Counted from the stretch's first letter, positions 11,000 through 21,700 are shown. The stretch is 64,000 nt of DNA from Haemonchus contortus (GCA_000469685.2 LS997565.1:30330145-30394144), one strand, 5' to 3'. Notes: generated by a model from the sequence alone, not told the origin. Translations and numbers: made by a program.

Positions 11000-11289
11000 C
11001 TGGAAACGTACAAATTCTGCACCGATAGGCATCCACTAAAGAAGTTCAAAGCATTTTGTAGATTAGATCGGACCAAACTGGTCGAAGCAAACTACATCAC
11101 GCATCCCATGGTCAGTCTCAGGAAGATGAATTTCTGCATAGACTTCACTTTCCCCAGGATATGAATGATAGATCACTGGATCTGTCTTTTCTATTCGACA
11201 GATATTCTCAGTAACCTCAGTTCAGGTATCTCGGAAAGATGAAAGTTTGGCCAAATTAGATGTTAATGGAAAACATTAGGCAAGAGGGC

Positions 11290-11572
11290 TCTTGGCTCTG
11301 ACTTATGTCTGATCCAAATGATCACGATAAGGACATAAAGTCTTGGGACGTGATCACTCCCTTCGTAGGGCTGTGCCCTCTCATTCGACCTCCATTCAGA
11401 ACCGTGGTGGCTTATTGAATGTGTCTGTAGCCTACACAATGTCATGAGGTGAGCCGTCGATGTACGTGTCAGCGCTTTTATCATCCCAGACGAGTCTGGT
11501 AACAAGTAACGACCCAGAATGAATAGAAGTCTTGGTTGGCCTGGGCAACTCCGAGACTCGAACCCGTGACTA
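11290..11572 (-). mobile_element. tRNA-derived SINE
   Basis: On the minus strand a B-box-like GGGTTCGAGTCTCGGAG occurs near 11550. It is followed by the family body: CCAACCAAGACTTC, TTACCAGACTCGTCTGG, TGTGTAGGCTACAGACAC and TTCTGAATGGAGGTCGA. The same body is seen at 17190-17375, 52200-52470 and 56935-57130. It lies inside the expanded NHR intron of copy A. The A-box half has been lost or diverged. Confidence 0.7.
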
Positions 11573-11574
11573 TG

Positions 11575-11806
11575 CGTGTATCCTACCAAATTTGAACGCT
11601 TTAGGTTCACGGGAACCGGAGTTATGACTTTTCGCTCGAGCATTTACCACAAACCCCCTTCCTAAAGGCGGAGTCCATTTCTGCCACCCACCATAAGTGT
11701 TCCCACCCTGTTGCCTGTACCCTACTAAACGTGAACGCTCTACGTTCAAAATACTCCATGATCAACCTTCTCCCAATCCTTTCATGGTATATAGTAAAGA
11801 TGAATA
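11575..11806 (-). repeat. GGGCGGAG-family array, left arm of an inverted pair
   Basis: This interval has units of the CCTACCAAATTTGAACGCT type followed by GGCGGAGTCC and TGCCACCCACCATAAG. Its reverse complement is found at 12842-13075 with about 80 percent identity over some 230 bp, ending in both at TATAGTAAAGATGAAT. The two arms enclose the PLE at 11807-12841. Confidence 0.7.
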
Positions 11807-12841
11807 CTTTTTAAGCCTCCCAAGATCGAACAATTTATCTGGCCAACGTTTCCGCTGCCTCGCCTTCGTCAGGGTCTGAAATAGAGCAAAGCATATGTGT
11901 GGCATACTCGCCCAATCGCGTGAACAAAACCTTAAGTAGACCAGCAAACCCTCAAAGGTATTGATCGACTGGGGCACGGATTGCTTACCTTGGAGCCCGT
12001 CTCTAGGACACGAAGACGACAACTTCGTAATAACTGTTGTTTTAAAATAACCAGTAACACTTCTCGCTGACCTCATCGTAGATCAAAGGCTTCACAGGTC
12101 AAGAAAGGGTGCGAGTTTGCGGGTTATGGCTGCACACTCCTCGTTCCTGTTCATGAGAGGTTCTTTAGCGGTAAATCAAAGTGCTTCCAGAGTCTTGAGC
12201 GCAGCGATCTCGGGTTCAAGCGCCGATATGGACACCTATACGTCAAAGGATAAACCTGCGTGGAATAAAATACGATGGACTCCTAGCGGGGCGTGCATCT
12301 TTGATCCAGCCAGCCCATTCAGATGTTCTTTAACCCGAATGCACAAAGCGCGACCTGTTTCTCCTATATACTCGCATCCACAGCTTCGGCAACGTATGGA
12401 GTAGACCGCTCCCACCTGCATGCAGTCACCCACTTTGTCATGAGGGCATATCACGCAGATGGAAGTGTCACATATAGTACCGTAGAGTCGACTACGAACA
12501 AGAAGCTTCCGAAGGGTGTTTGGAGGCATTTCGACAACACCGACGCTCAATTGATCGGATAGATCTACTTTCTTCCTCGGAAATGAAAGGCAATAAAAAA
12601 TCGCCTTGTCAGATTGTGTTCTTTGTCGGACTGTCGGTGTAGAGAAATACCTCCGTCGTGTTGTCCCAGAGCACGGTCCGTTCAGCGAGGCAATGATCTG
12701 GGCCATGCGCAAAGACTCCTTCTTCGGCTCAGCATCAGATAGAACTTTATTTGTGAATCTAAGCATATTACTTTCCACCGTCCGTTTGGTTTTTATGGGG
12801 TGCGCCGATTGGTAGTGAACAATTGTGCTTCCGGTACCATT
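11807..12841 (-). mobile_element. Penelope-like element, 3' part with GIY-YIG domain
   Basis: An open minus-strand frame (about 12900 to 12236) contains the post-RT connector (VHYQSAHPIKTKRTVESNML), then LLVRSRLYGTICD, ICPHDKVGDC and the GIY-YIG endonuclease signature (GAVYSIRC, then CEYIGETGR and IRVKEH). A TAG after SFDV (12233-12235) interrupts it. The frame continues with ALEPEIAALKTLEAL, which carries the catalytic Glu, then a TGA, then MNRNEECAAIT, the conserved PLE C-terminus. The reverse transcriptase half is absent. Near the 3' end (11840-11874) is a CTGACGA...GAAACGTTGGCCA motif shared with the other PLE copies. It is inserted in the last intron of NHR copy A. Confidence 0.88.
11840..11874 (-). 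ncRNA. Hammerhead-like motif at PLE 3' end
   Basis: The minus strand reads CTGACGA, a short spacer with weak stem potential (AGGCGAGGCAGCG), then GAAACGTTGGCCA. CUGANGA and GAAA separated by a hairpin form the conserved core of hammerhead ribozymes, which are reported in Penelope-like elements. I cannot identify a convincing stem III and cleavage triplet, so this is a motif call and not a demonstrated ribozyme. The copies at 32145, 51435 and 63273 sit at equivalent positions. Confidence 0.4.
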
Positions 12842-13345
12842 TTGTCTTTGAGAGGATTCATCTTTACTATAGACCATGCCAAGGTTGGAAGAAGGTCGAC
12901 CATGGACTATTTTGGACGTGGAGCGATCACATTTGGTAGGGGTGCAGGCGATAGGATGGTGGGTGGCAGAACTGGACTCCGTCTTTAGGAGGCGGGGTTT
13001 GCGCAAAATGTTTGAGCGGAAAGTCATAACTCCGGTTCCGATGGACCTAGAGCGCTCAAATTTGGTAGGAGTCCAGGCGGCACGATGGGAATACTCGTAA
13101 TGTGGCAGAACCGGACTCCGCCCACAAGGGGCGGGGTTTGTGTAAATAACTTAAATTTGGACCTAGAGCGTTGAAATTTGGTAGGAGTGCAGGCAGCAGG
13201 ATGTGACCACTCATGGTAGAACTCCACCGGAGTAGGGCGGCAAAAAATTCATACTTGGACCTGAAGCGCTAATATTCGATTGATATACAGCCGGCAGGAC
13301 GGGGAACCTATGTCCTGCGCCGGGACTTAACTCCGCTCACAGTAG
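12842..13345 (+). repeat. GGGCGGAG-family array (plus orientation)
   Basis: Several units have the consensus order TTCAAATTTGGTAGGAGT, CAGGCGGCA.GATGGGAA, GGCAGAACCGGACTCCG, CC.C.AGGGGCGGGGTTTG and GACCTAGAGCG. Its first 230 bp are the right arm of the inverted pair around the PLE. The units diverge by 15-25 percent, so the array is old. Confidence 0.8.
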
Positions 13346-13589
13346 GCGAGGGGTGGGCTGAAAGAGGGCTAATTCAGACTTGAAGCGAAATTTCCTAACC
13401 AAAAATGAATACGTCGGAAATAAATTGAATTACTCAAATACATACAATCTGAAGAGATTTGTGCATAGCCGACGAGGAGCGCACGAATTGTGTGGGGTGT
13501 TTGTGTTTTTGACTGGGGATGAAAAACTCCTGTCCTTATCCAGCGAAGCCTCCAAATTTGAAAAGGGTGCAGGGGCGAAGGCAATTTTA

Positions 13590-13650
13590 ACATGAGGAGG
13601 AGGGGAGCCCGGTGTAAACCAGGCGATCCGACTGGTACATTTATAATGTC
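13590..13650. repeat. GC-rich hairpin repeat (decayed copy)
   Basis: AGGAGGAGGGGAGCCCGGTG...CCAGGCGATCCGACTGGTAC is a degenerate version of the twin-hairpin element seen at 21980-22062, 38395-38520 and 54597-54672. It abuts the point (TTATAAATGT on the minus strand) where similarity between the two NHR introns ends. Confidence 0.55.
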
Positions 13651-13691
13651 TTGTCGTAGCAGTATATTTGACTTTCAAAATGGATTAATAC

Positions 13692-14444
13692 CTCCAGAAA
13701 AAATCAAGATAGTTTTCAGAAGCGCATATTCCTCAGCAGTGATTTGAATTTCCTGGAAAACTACGGCGACGTTGGTGTGAAGATATTCCACCAGATCTTG
13801 AAGGAACTCGCTGAGCCTGGTTGAAAGTAAAATAGGTAAAATATTCCGCAGAATGAAAGGAAGTAGGAATAAGTCACTTAAATGAGCTCACTCATAATCC
13901 TCTCTTTTTTGAGATAGTGAAAATCTGAATCCGTGTGGAAAAAGAATTCCATCACACTTGCTCAGATATGCATTATAAACCATCATTAGTAGAACAACGC
14001 CACAATAATTTGTACTGCAGACAGAAAGCTGAAAGAAGCATCCACCACTTCTTCCTTTTATGAACCTCAGAGCTTCTTAAAATTACCAAAATGAACCACT
14101 TAAACTTTTTTATAGCAGTGAGAATATTTGTTACCCGATCTTTTATTTCCAAAAGGTTCAGCTCTGGTATAACGGCAACAAAATCGGCAAAATGGGTGAC
14201 GGAACGGCAATACACTTGCTTGACGAAGTCCAGAGCGTTGTCTTTCTCAAAAAATGGATCCTCATTCCAACCAATCTAGGAAAGAAATCATTTTGCTTCC
14301 TGCTTCACTGCATATTTATATTTTCTGAGCGTTCTAACTGGTGTTCTTTCGCAGCAAATGTGCGGTCTCTCGAGCACTTGTGGAAGTGATATGTCCAGCG
14401 AGTATTCAAACGGTTCCCTAAAGGAGTCGCGATTGTCGCACAAC
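13692..14444 (-). CDS. NHR ligand-binding domain, four exons (copy A)
   Basis: The minus-strand exons are 14444-14339, 14275-14135, 14028-13892 and 13816-13692, joined to the last exon at 10999-10752. Acceptors are CTGTTTTAG, TTTCCTAG, CTTTCAG and CAACCAG; donors are GTTAGA, GTAACA, GTGAGC and GTATTA. Introns are 63, 106 and 75 bp, then 2.7 kb. Peptide landmarks in order are FEYSLDISLPQVLERP, CRSVTHFADFVAVIPELNLL, LSVCSTNYCGVVLLMMVYNA, GILFPHGFRFSL and FLQDLVEYLHTNVAV with ITAEEYALLKTILIFSG. These are the helix 1 to helix 8 signatures of the nematode-expanded NHR ligand-binding domain, a ligand-responsive transcription factor module. Each exon is open and all phases join. Upstream hinge sequence has a frameshift relative to copy B, and no zinc-finger DNA-binding exons are visible. 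The gene may therefore be a pseudogene or have its 5' exons further upstream. No symbol is assigned. Confidence 0.8.
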
Positions 14445-14921
14445 CTAAAACAGCGTAGTTGATCAGACAGGAATTTAAGAGAAACTAGTCACTCATTCTA
14501 CGCCGTCTAGAAGGGCTGGTGTGTCTTGTATGTCGTTCTACTATCAGTCTGAAGGGTCAAGTTTGAAGGGTGGTGAAAGGGGAAAATTTCTTGAAAAATG
14601 GCGATGGTAAAGAATGAATTTAACAATGGAAAAAAGGAGGCCCACTCGTGATGAGCGAGGTTTTTTCGCGCTGGGCGGTGCTTCAATTCGATTTTTTAAC
14701 GAATTCTTAAATCATCATAACATAGAGGCCAGAAATATGTTTTCAGAAACCTACATTTTCAAGAGAGGTCTGTAATGGAAGGGAATTGAAGGGAAGGGTT
14801 ACACCTTTCTCTTTGTCTGCCTTGGGAATTTGACGTCACTTTGGTAGCGAAGAGATTGTGAATGGTTATTGGCGGGAATGGATTTTATCGTTACGGAAAT
14901 GTGAAAATTATGAATAAGAGA

Positions 14922-15174
14922 ATGGCGTGTTTTGATTCGTGCGTTTCTGGGTGCGCACGGCAAATTGCGCGGCGAAATTCGGTGCGATTTCGACGACTGC
15001 AGCGTTTATCATTGGGACCCCCAAATTTGAAGCGAAGTAGGTTAGTAAGATTGTCCGACCCTACTAAAGTACTCTACGTCAAATTTTTGTCCCAATGATA
15101 GGCGAAGTTGTTGAATCAGTGCGAACTTCACCGCGCAATTTGCCTCGCGCACCTGGATCGAACACTCCTCCATG
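14922..15174. mobile_element. Fold-back MITE inside the NHR locus
   Basis: Arms of about 70 bp (around 14949-15018 and 15092-15160) are inverted copies: GGCAAATTGCGCGGCGAA and TATCATTGGGA on the left mirror TTCACCGCGCAATTTGCC and TCCCAATGATA on the right. The spacer is about 70 bp. It is absent from the matching position in copy B, so it was inserted after the duplication or lost there. No coding capacity is seen. Confidence 0.8.
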
Positions 15175-15639
15175 CTACGTGCTAATAGGTTAGAACTAAA
15201 AGTATAGCGTACTCATACCATATTACGATCATCACTGGAGCGCACTTTCTTACCTTCCACTGTTAAGAAAACGTCACACTGATCTAAGAAAGAAATTATC
15301 TTATGGCCTAACTACATTCCATTACTTCATGTGAGGCAAAATCTCGTGCTCCCCACTCTCATTCTCTTCTCTGTCCGATCTGACAAGTCTAAAATGAATA
15401 ATGTTGAAAGACTTGAGCCTTAAAAGCCGCTCAACATTTGATCTCTTCAACTCTTGAGTTACATCGTGCAGATGTATAGCACGCTTCCATCGGTAGCCCT
15501 ACAGAGCGGGAGTGGAACACTGAAAGATCTAAAATGCTTACCCTAGTTGTTCGAAAAAACGATGAAATAAACGCTAACTCGGATCTTTTTCGCCTTTTCT
15601 TCATGCCTAAGTTAGCTCCTCTTTCTCAATGAAGAACGA

Positions 15640-15850
15640 TACACACAATAGCGCTCAAAAGTATTCGGCGAAACGCTAATACCGAACACAGTAGAGAAGA
15701 ATAACGCACTTAAGGAGGAATAACTGTAGACGTCAATAACTTTGCTTTTAGCGAAATTTACTACCGCAACAGGTATTGCTCTTAGTTATGCGGATATTGA
15801 TGCTTCGCTTTCAAGTAGTGTTGGATAGTGTGAAAGATGCTTTAATTAAA
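15640..15850. repeat. Dispersed repeat shared with 53095-53255
   Basis: GACGTCAATAACTTTGCTTTT and TTGCTCTTAGTTATG recur at 53170-53220. The corresponding place in R3-B lacks it, so it is probably a separate insertion. Nothing coding is seen. Confidence 0.6.
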
Positions 15851-16749
15851 CATACCATAATTTGCTCCATTGAGAAAAAAGTTATGAACGAAAAAGCGTA
15901 TGAGCATTTGGCAATACATTTGAGCGCTACTGTAGTTCAACTCAGCTCGTCGAGCTCTACTAACTGGTTAACTTGAAATATAAAAAACTTGGTCCATCAA
16001 TTCCTGGATGCAGATCATCAGGAACGATGCGCGTGGCATCCGACTGATCCGGTAGTGGAGCTCCTACGCCCTAGCTTTTGAGTTTTTGTGTCCGACAGCG
16101 TCCTTTCTGTTACCTTCGGGGCAACTGGAAAATCATAAGGGAAAATTCAAGAAACTTGGTTATCGTGAACTGTGACTTTAAACTAAAGTGGATTTTCGAA
16201 CTGAAACAGCAGATTCGCGATCACCTCCAGCTCACTTTTCTATAGATTGCAAATTGTATGTCTGAGTATACTAAAAGAGCGATTTTCTGGCACGTGGCAC
16301 ATTTTCACAAGGATTTCTGGCATGTGGCATATTTTCGTTGATTTTTTTAATTAGGCGAAGATAATCAGTTTAAACTTTGTGACCAATCACGATTAGCCGC
16401 CTGAAATTGCAGGAGACTTATCCAATTTTTTGTATGAAGTAAGAAACTGATTACCGACACAGCTGAGACCCACTTTCAAGAAATTCCGCAGAAATATCAC
16501 TACAAGAATTACACTTCGGATTACCACCTTCAGACCAATTTTGTCCCCTACTCGGTCACTCGGCCACCCTATTAGCCATGTTGCTCGAGTGGACGAGGCA
16601 ACATATGGGTTGATTGCCTGCTTCGATATGCGCCATCACCGAACTCTCATAGAGAATTACACTTGTAATGGAATTTGTACAGTTCTTATATGCAAATGTT
16701 TCCGACAAACCAGTTCACTTTGTAGAACAATTTGATTCGTTTCTACCAG

Positions 16750-17085
16750 TGTTGAGTCATATCTTCGAATCTCATTTCATGAATATGTGGACGTTTTTTT
16801 TCGTTGAATCTGTATCATTTCCACCTTATATATTTCTGTGAATCAATGGATGCGCCGTTTTCGGCAAAAAAACCGATTACCACAATTTTTCATACGAAGG
16901 AGGAAAGCCACAGGGAACGGAGCGTGAGCGAAAAGCATCACGGGAGGGGGAAGAGAGAGCGAAACGAGGCAGTTTGAGTGAAAATACTAAAGTTTCGAGT
17001 GGGGATACATACCACATAAACACATGGCCCACATATACGCGCTACACATACAAGCACAAGCACGCCCGCACAACGTTTGAAAGCC
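16750..17085. other. No recognised feature
   Basis: AT-rich sequence is followed by a purine-rich stretch (GGGAGGGGGAAGAGAGAGCG). No open frame of note, repeat partner or RNA structure is apparent. Confidence 0.4.
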
Positions 17086-17375
17086 ATTGAAGAGGAAAGC
17101 CAGCTTTTGCAAACAGTTTCCCATGTCAGCTCAATCTACTGCCACTGGCTGCTACTACATTTTCCTCTATACGGTAACGTTAACATGGTATACCCTGGTG
17201 CCAGACTCTTCTAAAAGGATAAAAGCACTGCCTTTACAACGGCTGGCTTCCGCAAGTCATTGTATAGGCCACATACGCATTCATAACGCCATTACGATTC
17301 TGAAGTCGAATGCGGGGCGCATCCCTTCGACAGGATTTATTAAGGCCAAAAGCTTTATCATTTTATCCTATAAAT
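17085..17375 (+). mobile_element. SINE, 5' half diverged
   Basis: The right half (TGGTGCCAGACTC, AGTCATTGTATAGGCC.CATACGCATTC, ACGATTCTGAA and GTCGAATGCGGGGCGCATCC) matches the complete SINE at 56858-57152 closely. The tRNA-like promoter half is not recognisable here. Confidence 0.75.
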
Positions 17376-18340
17376 AGGCACTGCTAAGACCTCAGAATAG
17401 TATTCATCTTGTACTCTTCCATTTCAAGCCATTGTGTACCTTTCTATGACCACAAGCATCCTCGCGAAGTCCATGGCTTTCGAAGCGTTTCCAAGGTCGT
17501 TGACGAAATGGATGCCAATACTGGTTGAATAGAGCTGCTCATTCTGAAAACTGCACATAGGCCATATAAAAAGCACTTGAGCAAATTACCTTTTGTAAAT
17601 TGCAACTTCCGTGACCCATATACTGTACCATTGAGTGGCTATATTTTCTGGCTATCGAACTCTTTTTGAACCGACCAACATCTGCCAACAAAGTTTTGTT
17701 CAAAAAAGAACGCTACTAAGAGACCTTCGCGTTCTTGCAATTATATTCGACTTCCTTTTTCTTCTGTTCTGTACCTAATCTACTTTCAATTCGAGCGACT
17801 TGCCTTGTTCGGTCATGTTGGCCTGTAGACATTTCATGTAACGGCAAGCTCTGCACGAGTTTCTCGTCTCTGTAATTTTCTATTGCAGATTGAGCTTCCA
17901 ACTAGTTGAAGCCATGATTTATAACGAACCGCAAACAAACTAGGCAACTACATCCTTCACGACTCCCAAAAACTGTAATTAGTGTAGGATAGGCGAAACT
18001 GATCTTATCACTGTGAAACATCTCGCTATCAAACTTACTCTGAGTTACATGTTCCCATAAAAGTTTAGATGCGGTAGCAGGTGAAGGAAAGGCAATTGTT
18101 GAAATATGAGGATCCTAGATACCCTGGAATATAAGGACAAAAGCGATATCTCACCTTTGCTTATGATACAATTACCACCCTTTTGGCACACAAGTTGTAC
18201 GTTTCTTTGAACGGTACGAATAAAGAAAATCTTGCAGCTCCTAAAGCAGAAATACTGTCAGTAGACAACATGCAATACGTCTTTCGTTATTGTTTTTTTG
18301 CAGAGCAAGCTATGAAAGTTTCAGACAAAGTCACCTAAGG
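17376..18340. other. No recognised gene
   Basis: Short open frames occur, including a 61-codon minus-strand frame at 17716-17901 rich in charged residues. None shows a domain signature or a second copy in the window. Confidence 0.4.
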
Positions 18341-18445
18341 TTGGCGTGTTATGGACAAAACTATGGTCTCGGAAAGGACCCAACCCGTGCATGTGCTATA
18401 CGAGCACCGTAATCTTATCCCTTACATTGTGGGTCCCGCTGGCCC
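18340..18445 (-). repeat. tRNA-like SINE fragment, second family
   Basis: GACAAAACTATGGTCTCGGA, GACCCAACCCGTGCATGTG and GGGTCCCGCTGGCCCT align with 39985-40085 and with the spacer of the palindrome at 41304-41360. On the minus strand the 39990-40020 copy carries a B box (GGGTTCGAGTCCCGT). Only a degraded version is left here. Confidence 0.55.
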
Positions 18446-18474
18446 TAAAATTTTGAGAGCTTAGATGCCACCTG

Positions 18475-18560
18475 TCGGTTGGCCCGGCTAACGCCGGGCT
18501 TCCCTATTTCTTTGACAAAACCAGTCGGCTCGCCCAGCTGACGCCGGGCTCCCCCCCCCC
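18475..18560. repeat. GC-rich twin-hairpin repeat
   Basis: Two short inverted repeats of the CCCGGC...GCCGGG type occur (GGCCCGGCTAACGCCGGGCT and CCCAGCTGACGCCGGGCTC). The same pair occurs in either orientation near 22000, 38400, 54600 and, decayed, 13600 and 57490. Confidence 0.65.
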
Positions 18561-18699
18561 TTTCTCGTATTTGAATGACCACTCCTCCTGTACCTTTTTC
18601 AAATTGGGAGGCTTCGATAGATGAGAACAGGGATCAATCAGTCCCAGCCAAACAATAACTCCAACACAATTCGTGAGCGCCTGGCTGCCATACAAGTTT

Positions 18700-19385
18700 C
18701 CACTCGAACCCTGCCGACTGTAGGCGGAGTCCGGTCCTGCCACCCATCATAGGCGTTCCCACCTTGCTGCCTGTACTCCTGATGAGTTTGAGCTTTCTAG
18801 GTCAAAGTTTGAGTTTTTCCCACAAACCCCGCCCCTCGCGGGCGGAGTCCGGTTCTACCACCCACCACAATTCGGTGCGCTCCCCATCTGCCATACAAGT
18901 TTCCACACAAATCCCGCCCCTGTAGACGGAGTCTAGTCCTGCCACTCACCATAATTGTTTCCATCCTGCCGCCCGTGCTCCAATCAAATCTGAGCTTTCT
19001 AGGTCCGCGGGGACGGGAATTATGAATTTCTCTTCAGACCCAGGCCATTGTAGGCGGAGCCCATCCTGCCACCCGTCATGGTGTTCCTATCCTGCCGCTT
19101 GTTCTCCTAACATGTTTGAGCGCTTCAGGTCTACGGGGAAAGAAGTTATGACTTTCCGCTCAAAAATTTATGTCGTACAAACCCAGCCCCCTGTGGGCGG
19201 AGTCCTGTCCAGCCACCCGCCATATATGTTCCCGTCCTGCCGCCTGTTCTCGTACCAAATTTGATCTCTCTCTCTAAGTACAAGAGAACTGGAGTTATGA
19301 ATTTCCGGTCAAACACACACATACACGGATAAACCAACAGACACACTTAGCGCATTATACATAGTAGGATTGTAGTAATCGGCTA
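18700..19385 (-). repeat. GGGCGGAG-family array with terminus
   Basis: Four or more units of about 150 bp are read as CCTACCAAATTTGA.C, TCTAGGTCCA.GGGGA, GGAGTTATGA.TTTCCG, ACAAACCCCGCC and GGGCGGAGTCC. The array ends in AACACACACATACAC, then ACCAACAGACACACTTAG and GCGCATTATACATAGTAGGAT. That terminal sequence recurs at the ends of the arrays at 20371, 22465, 39660, 53275, 56190 and 58612. Confidence 0.85.
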
Positions 19386-19439
19386 ATCTTCGAATAACAT
19401 AACATTTTCCTGTACGTGACACAGGACAAACAGGGTAGT

Positions 19440-20350
19440 GCAAATGATATTTCACGTCGCAACATAATAGTAAAAAATGAACAAAATTCTGATCTGCTTA
19501 CGCAGAGCCGCTAATGGGTCCCTATCACTGCACTCACCACTCACTTTAGTCCCCCTACTCATCCATCCCGTCTTATCGAATGAAACATATTTAACAGTCA
19601 AAGCTATATCGTAAATACCAGAGACATAAGAATTTTGATCGGGAGATGACTCGTGCTCTCTTAGACCTCTTATCAAACCTTATCTGTTCCTATCACTTCT
19701 TGCCATAGAGCACCTGCGATCCCGTCATATCCTACATCACTTATTAAAATGCTGGGTTCCACTATTAATACTAAAAGCTGCAATCCCACTAAATTTGAAC
19801 TATTTAGGTCCACAAAACAGAAGTTTTGAATTGCCGCTACCTTTTCTTTCGAGCAAACCCCTCCCTGTGGACAAAATCAAGCCCGTCACCCATCACAAGA
19901 GTTCCCAGCTTGCCGCCGGTACTCCTATTGAATTTGAACTCTCTAGGCTCGGAGTGACAATTCTAAGACCTTTTATCAGTTCTTATCAACTGCGAGCAGC
20001 TCCTGTTACAGAGTACCTACAACCACATCAAATCCTACATCACCTATTAAAGTACCAAGGTTCCGCTGTTGACACGAAGGGAGTACAAACCCAGTGGCTC
20101 TAGCTTTTTAGGCTCTTCGTCAGCCCTCGCCGCTTGTTATCAGTCTTTGTCACCAATCATCTTCGATCCCTTCACATCCCAGTTAATATGAAAGACGTTG
20201 TGGACTTACTTGACCTCGCCTTCTATGGTTCGTTATCAGTCGCTAACAATCCACATCCCTTACTCAAGTGCCAATACTCCACCGTCCCCACGGAGGTGAC
20301 GGAGCCTGCGGCACTCGACTTCTGAGGCGCCTCGTCAGCTTCCTTCGATT
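19440..20350. repeat. Decayed dispersed repeats (R4 and R5 families)
   Basis: On the minus strand, 19452-19676 reads KYVSFDKTGW and CSDRDPLA, matching DNA at 56470-56610 and 57560-57680 in the opposite direction. The interval 19670-20290 contains three diverged copies of a 100-bp sequence (TTATCAGTTCTTATCA, CTACATCACCTATTAAAG) that also appears inverted near 54050 and 56370. A partial GGGCGGAG unit lies at 19775-19965. No intact gene is present. Confidence 0.6.
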
Positions 20351-20370
20351 GTTATCACCCTATCCTACAC

Positions 20371-21065
20371 TTTATATAGTTCGCTAAGTGTGTCTGTTGG
20401 TGTGTCGGTGTGTTTGTGTGTGTGTTTGTTTGTGTGTGTGTCGGTGTGTGTGTCTGACCGGAAATTCATGACTCCTGTCCCCGTGGACCTAGAACTTTCA
20501 AATGTGGTAGGTGTATAGAGGGGAGCAGGATGGGAACTTCTTTGATAAGTGGCAGGACCGGACTACCATCACAGGGGGCGCGGCGTGCGCGTTAGAAATT
20601 CTAGGCCGCAAATTCATAACTCCTGTCCCCGTGGACCTAGAGCGTTCAAGCTTCGAGGAGTAAGGGGGCGGGAACACCTTTGGTAAGTGGCAAGACCGGA
20701 CTCCATGAACAGGAGCGGGGGTTTCGCGCCGGAATAAGCAATTTGGCCTAGGGCATTCAAACTTGGCAGGAGTACAGGCGGCAGGATGGGAACATTTATC
20801 GTAGGTGGGAGGACCGGACCCGCTCATAGAAAGCGAGGTTTGCGCCAAAAATTTCAGTTTGGCTATAGGGCGTTCAAACTTGGTAGGAGGCAGGCGGCAA
20901 TATTGGAACACTTATGGTGAGAGTAGGGCCGGACTCTGCCCCCAAGGGACGGGGTATCCGCAAGGTAAATGTCTGAGTGGAAATCCATAACTCCTGATCT
21001 CGTGGACTTGGAGAGAAAAATCACTAGGAGGAGGCAGGATGGGAACACTGCCAATAGAAGAGGTC
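20371..21065 (+). repeat. GGGCGGAG-family array with terminus (plus)
   Basis: The array begins with TATCCTACACTTTATATAG, TTCGCTAAGTGTGTCTGTT and a short GT-rich tract, followed by CGGAAATTCATGACTCCTG and CCCCGTGGACCTAGA. Four to five units follow. The orientation is opposite to the array ending at 22465. The two together could be one composite with inverted ends or two insertions. Confidence 0.8.
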
Positions 21066-21189
21066 TTAGATAAGAAGATCCACTCACCACTTAAGCCCTA
21101 GCGCCTTTGTTATTTACTATCTAGCTTTGACTTTTTGATATATTTCATTCGGCAAGAAGGGTGGAAGGGGTGTGATTATGAGGAGATGA

Positions 21190-21440
21190 GTTTGGTTCTT
21201 TTCTTGCTAGTCGATTGCGACCGCTACCCAGCAGAGTTTGCGATTAAGTGAAAGATCACGGTTTCTCTTTGCTTTGATATCATTCTTAGCAAAATTTATC
21301 CTACCGCTAATAATGTTGGATTCACATTTAATGATGTAGAGAGAAGGAGGTAAATCTTTGAAGGCATTTGATAGTCTATACTCTCGCTCAGCAAAACAGC
21401 GAACTGACCTAGAAAAAATGGGAAAGAATTTCATTGACTT
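21190..21440 (-). repeat. R4-family segment with conserved peptide
   Basis: The minus strand reads FKDLPPSLYIIKCES, NIISGRINFAKNDI and CWVAVAID. Related readings occur at 54135-54380, 56590-56830 and 57690-57920, with the shared DNA core GCGACCGCTACCCAGCA. Each copy has different frameshifts. It resembles a repeated exon fragment; the family is not recognised. Confidence 0.5.
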
Positions 21441-21479
21441 GATGTTTTTCGGGCAAAGTCCTAGGCCAAAGCCTTAGCC

Positions 21480-21700
21480 CCAAGAAGGAGGAGAGCCCGG
21501 CGTCAGCTGTGAACACTTATGGTGGGGTGGACCGAGAGCGTTCAAACTTGGTAGGAATACGAGGGTCAGGAAGGGTATCTTTGCGGCAAGAAATGTCAAA
21601 ATGAACCTAGAGCAACTTGGTAGGAAAACGGGAGGCAGGATAGGTACAGTTATGATATTTTGCAGGGCTAAACTCCGCCTCAAATTGCGGAGCGTTATAA
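21480..21700 (+). repeat. Short GGGCGGAG-family array
   Basis: Two to three degenerate units (GTTCAAACTTGGTAGGAAT, GAACCTAGAGCAACTTGG) are preceded by AGGAGGAGAGCCCGGCGTC, a remnant of the GC hairpin repeat. Confidence 0.65.

Larger units (their letters stand above)
8730..11280. repeat. Block R2, copy A
   Basis: R2-A is alignable to 47913-49215 and then, after a PLE insertion, to 51578-52090. Shared landmarks are GACCGGCTTATCTGT and GAAATGAAGGC (start), CGGGTCTCGCACGTGACA-like sequence, GTGTCTCACAG, and GTGAAAGTCTGAGCCGGC at about 10733. On the minus strand it carries the last exon of an NHR gene (10752-10999) and, downstream, conserved stretches I do not recognise (near 10220-10330 and 10590-10670). 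Confidence 0.85.
13670..16750. repeat. Block R3, copy A
   Basis: R3-A is alignable to 58660-59860, 60430-60935 and 63353-64000. Landmarks are CGCATATTCCTCAGCAGT (start), CAAATGTGCGGTCTCTCGAG, AACTAAAAGTATAGCG, CTCGGATC.TTTTCGCCTT, GTGGAGCTCC-like sequence and TCTGGCACGTGGCA. It contains the NHR exons near its left end. The remainder on the minus strand is presumably intron or upstream DNA of the same gene. Confidence 0.85.

Noticed and set aside
16160..16180. TATCGTGAACTGTGACTTTAA resembling a TTAA-MITE right end
   Set aside because: The paralogous site in block R3-B has a diverged but contiguous sequence there and no matching left end is visible.
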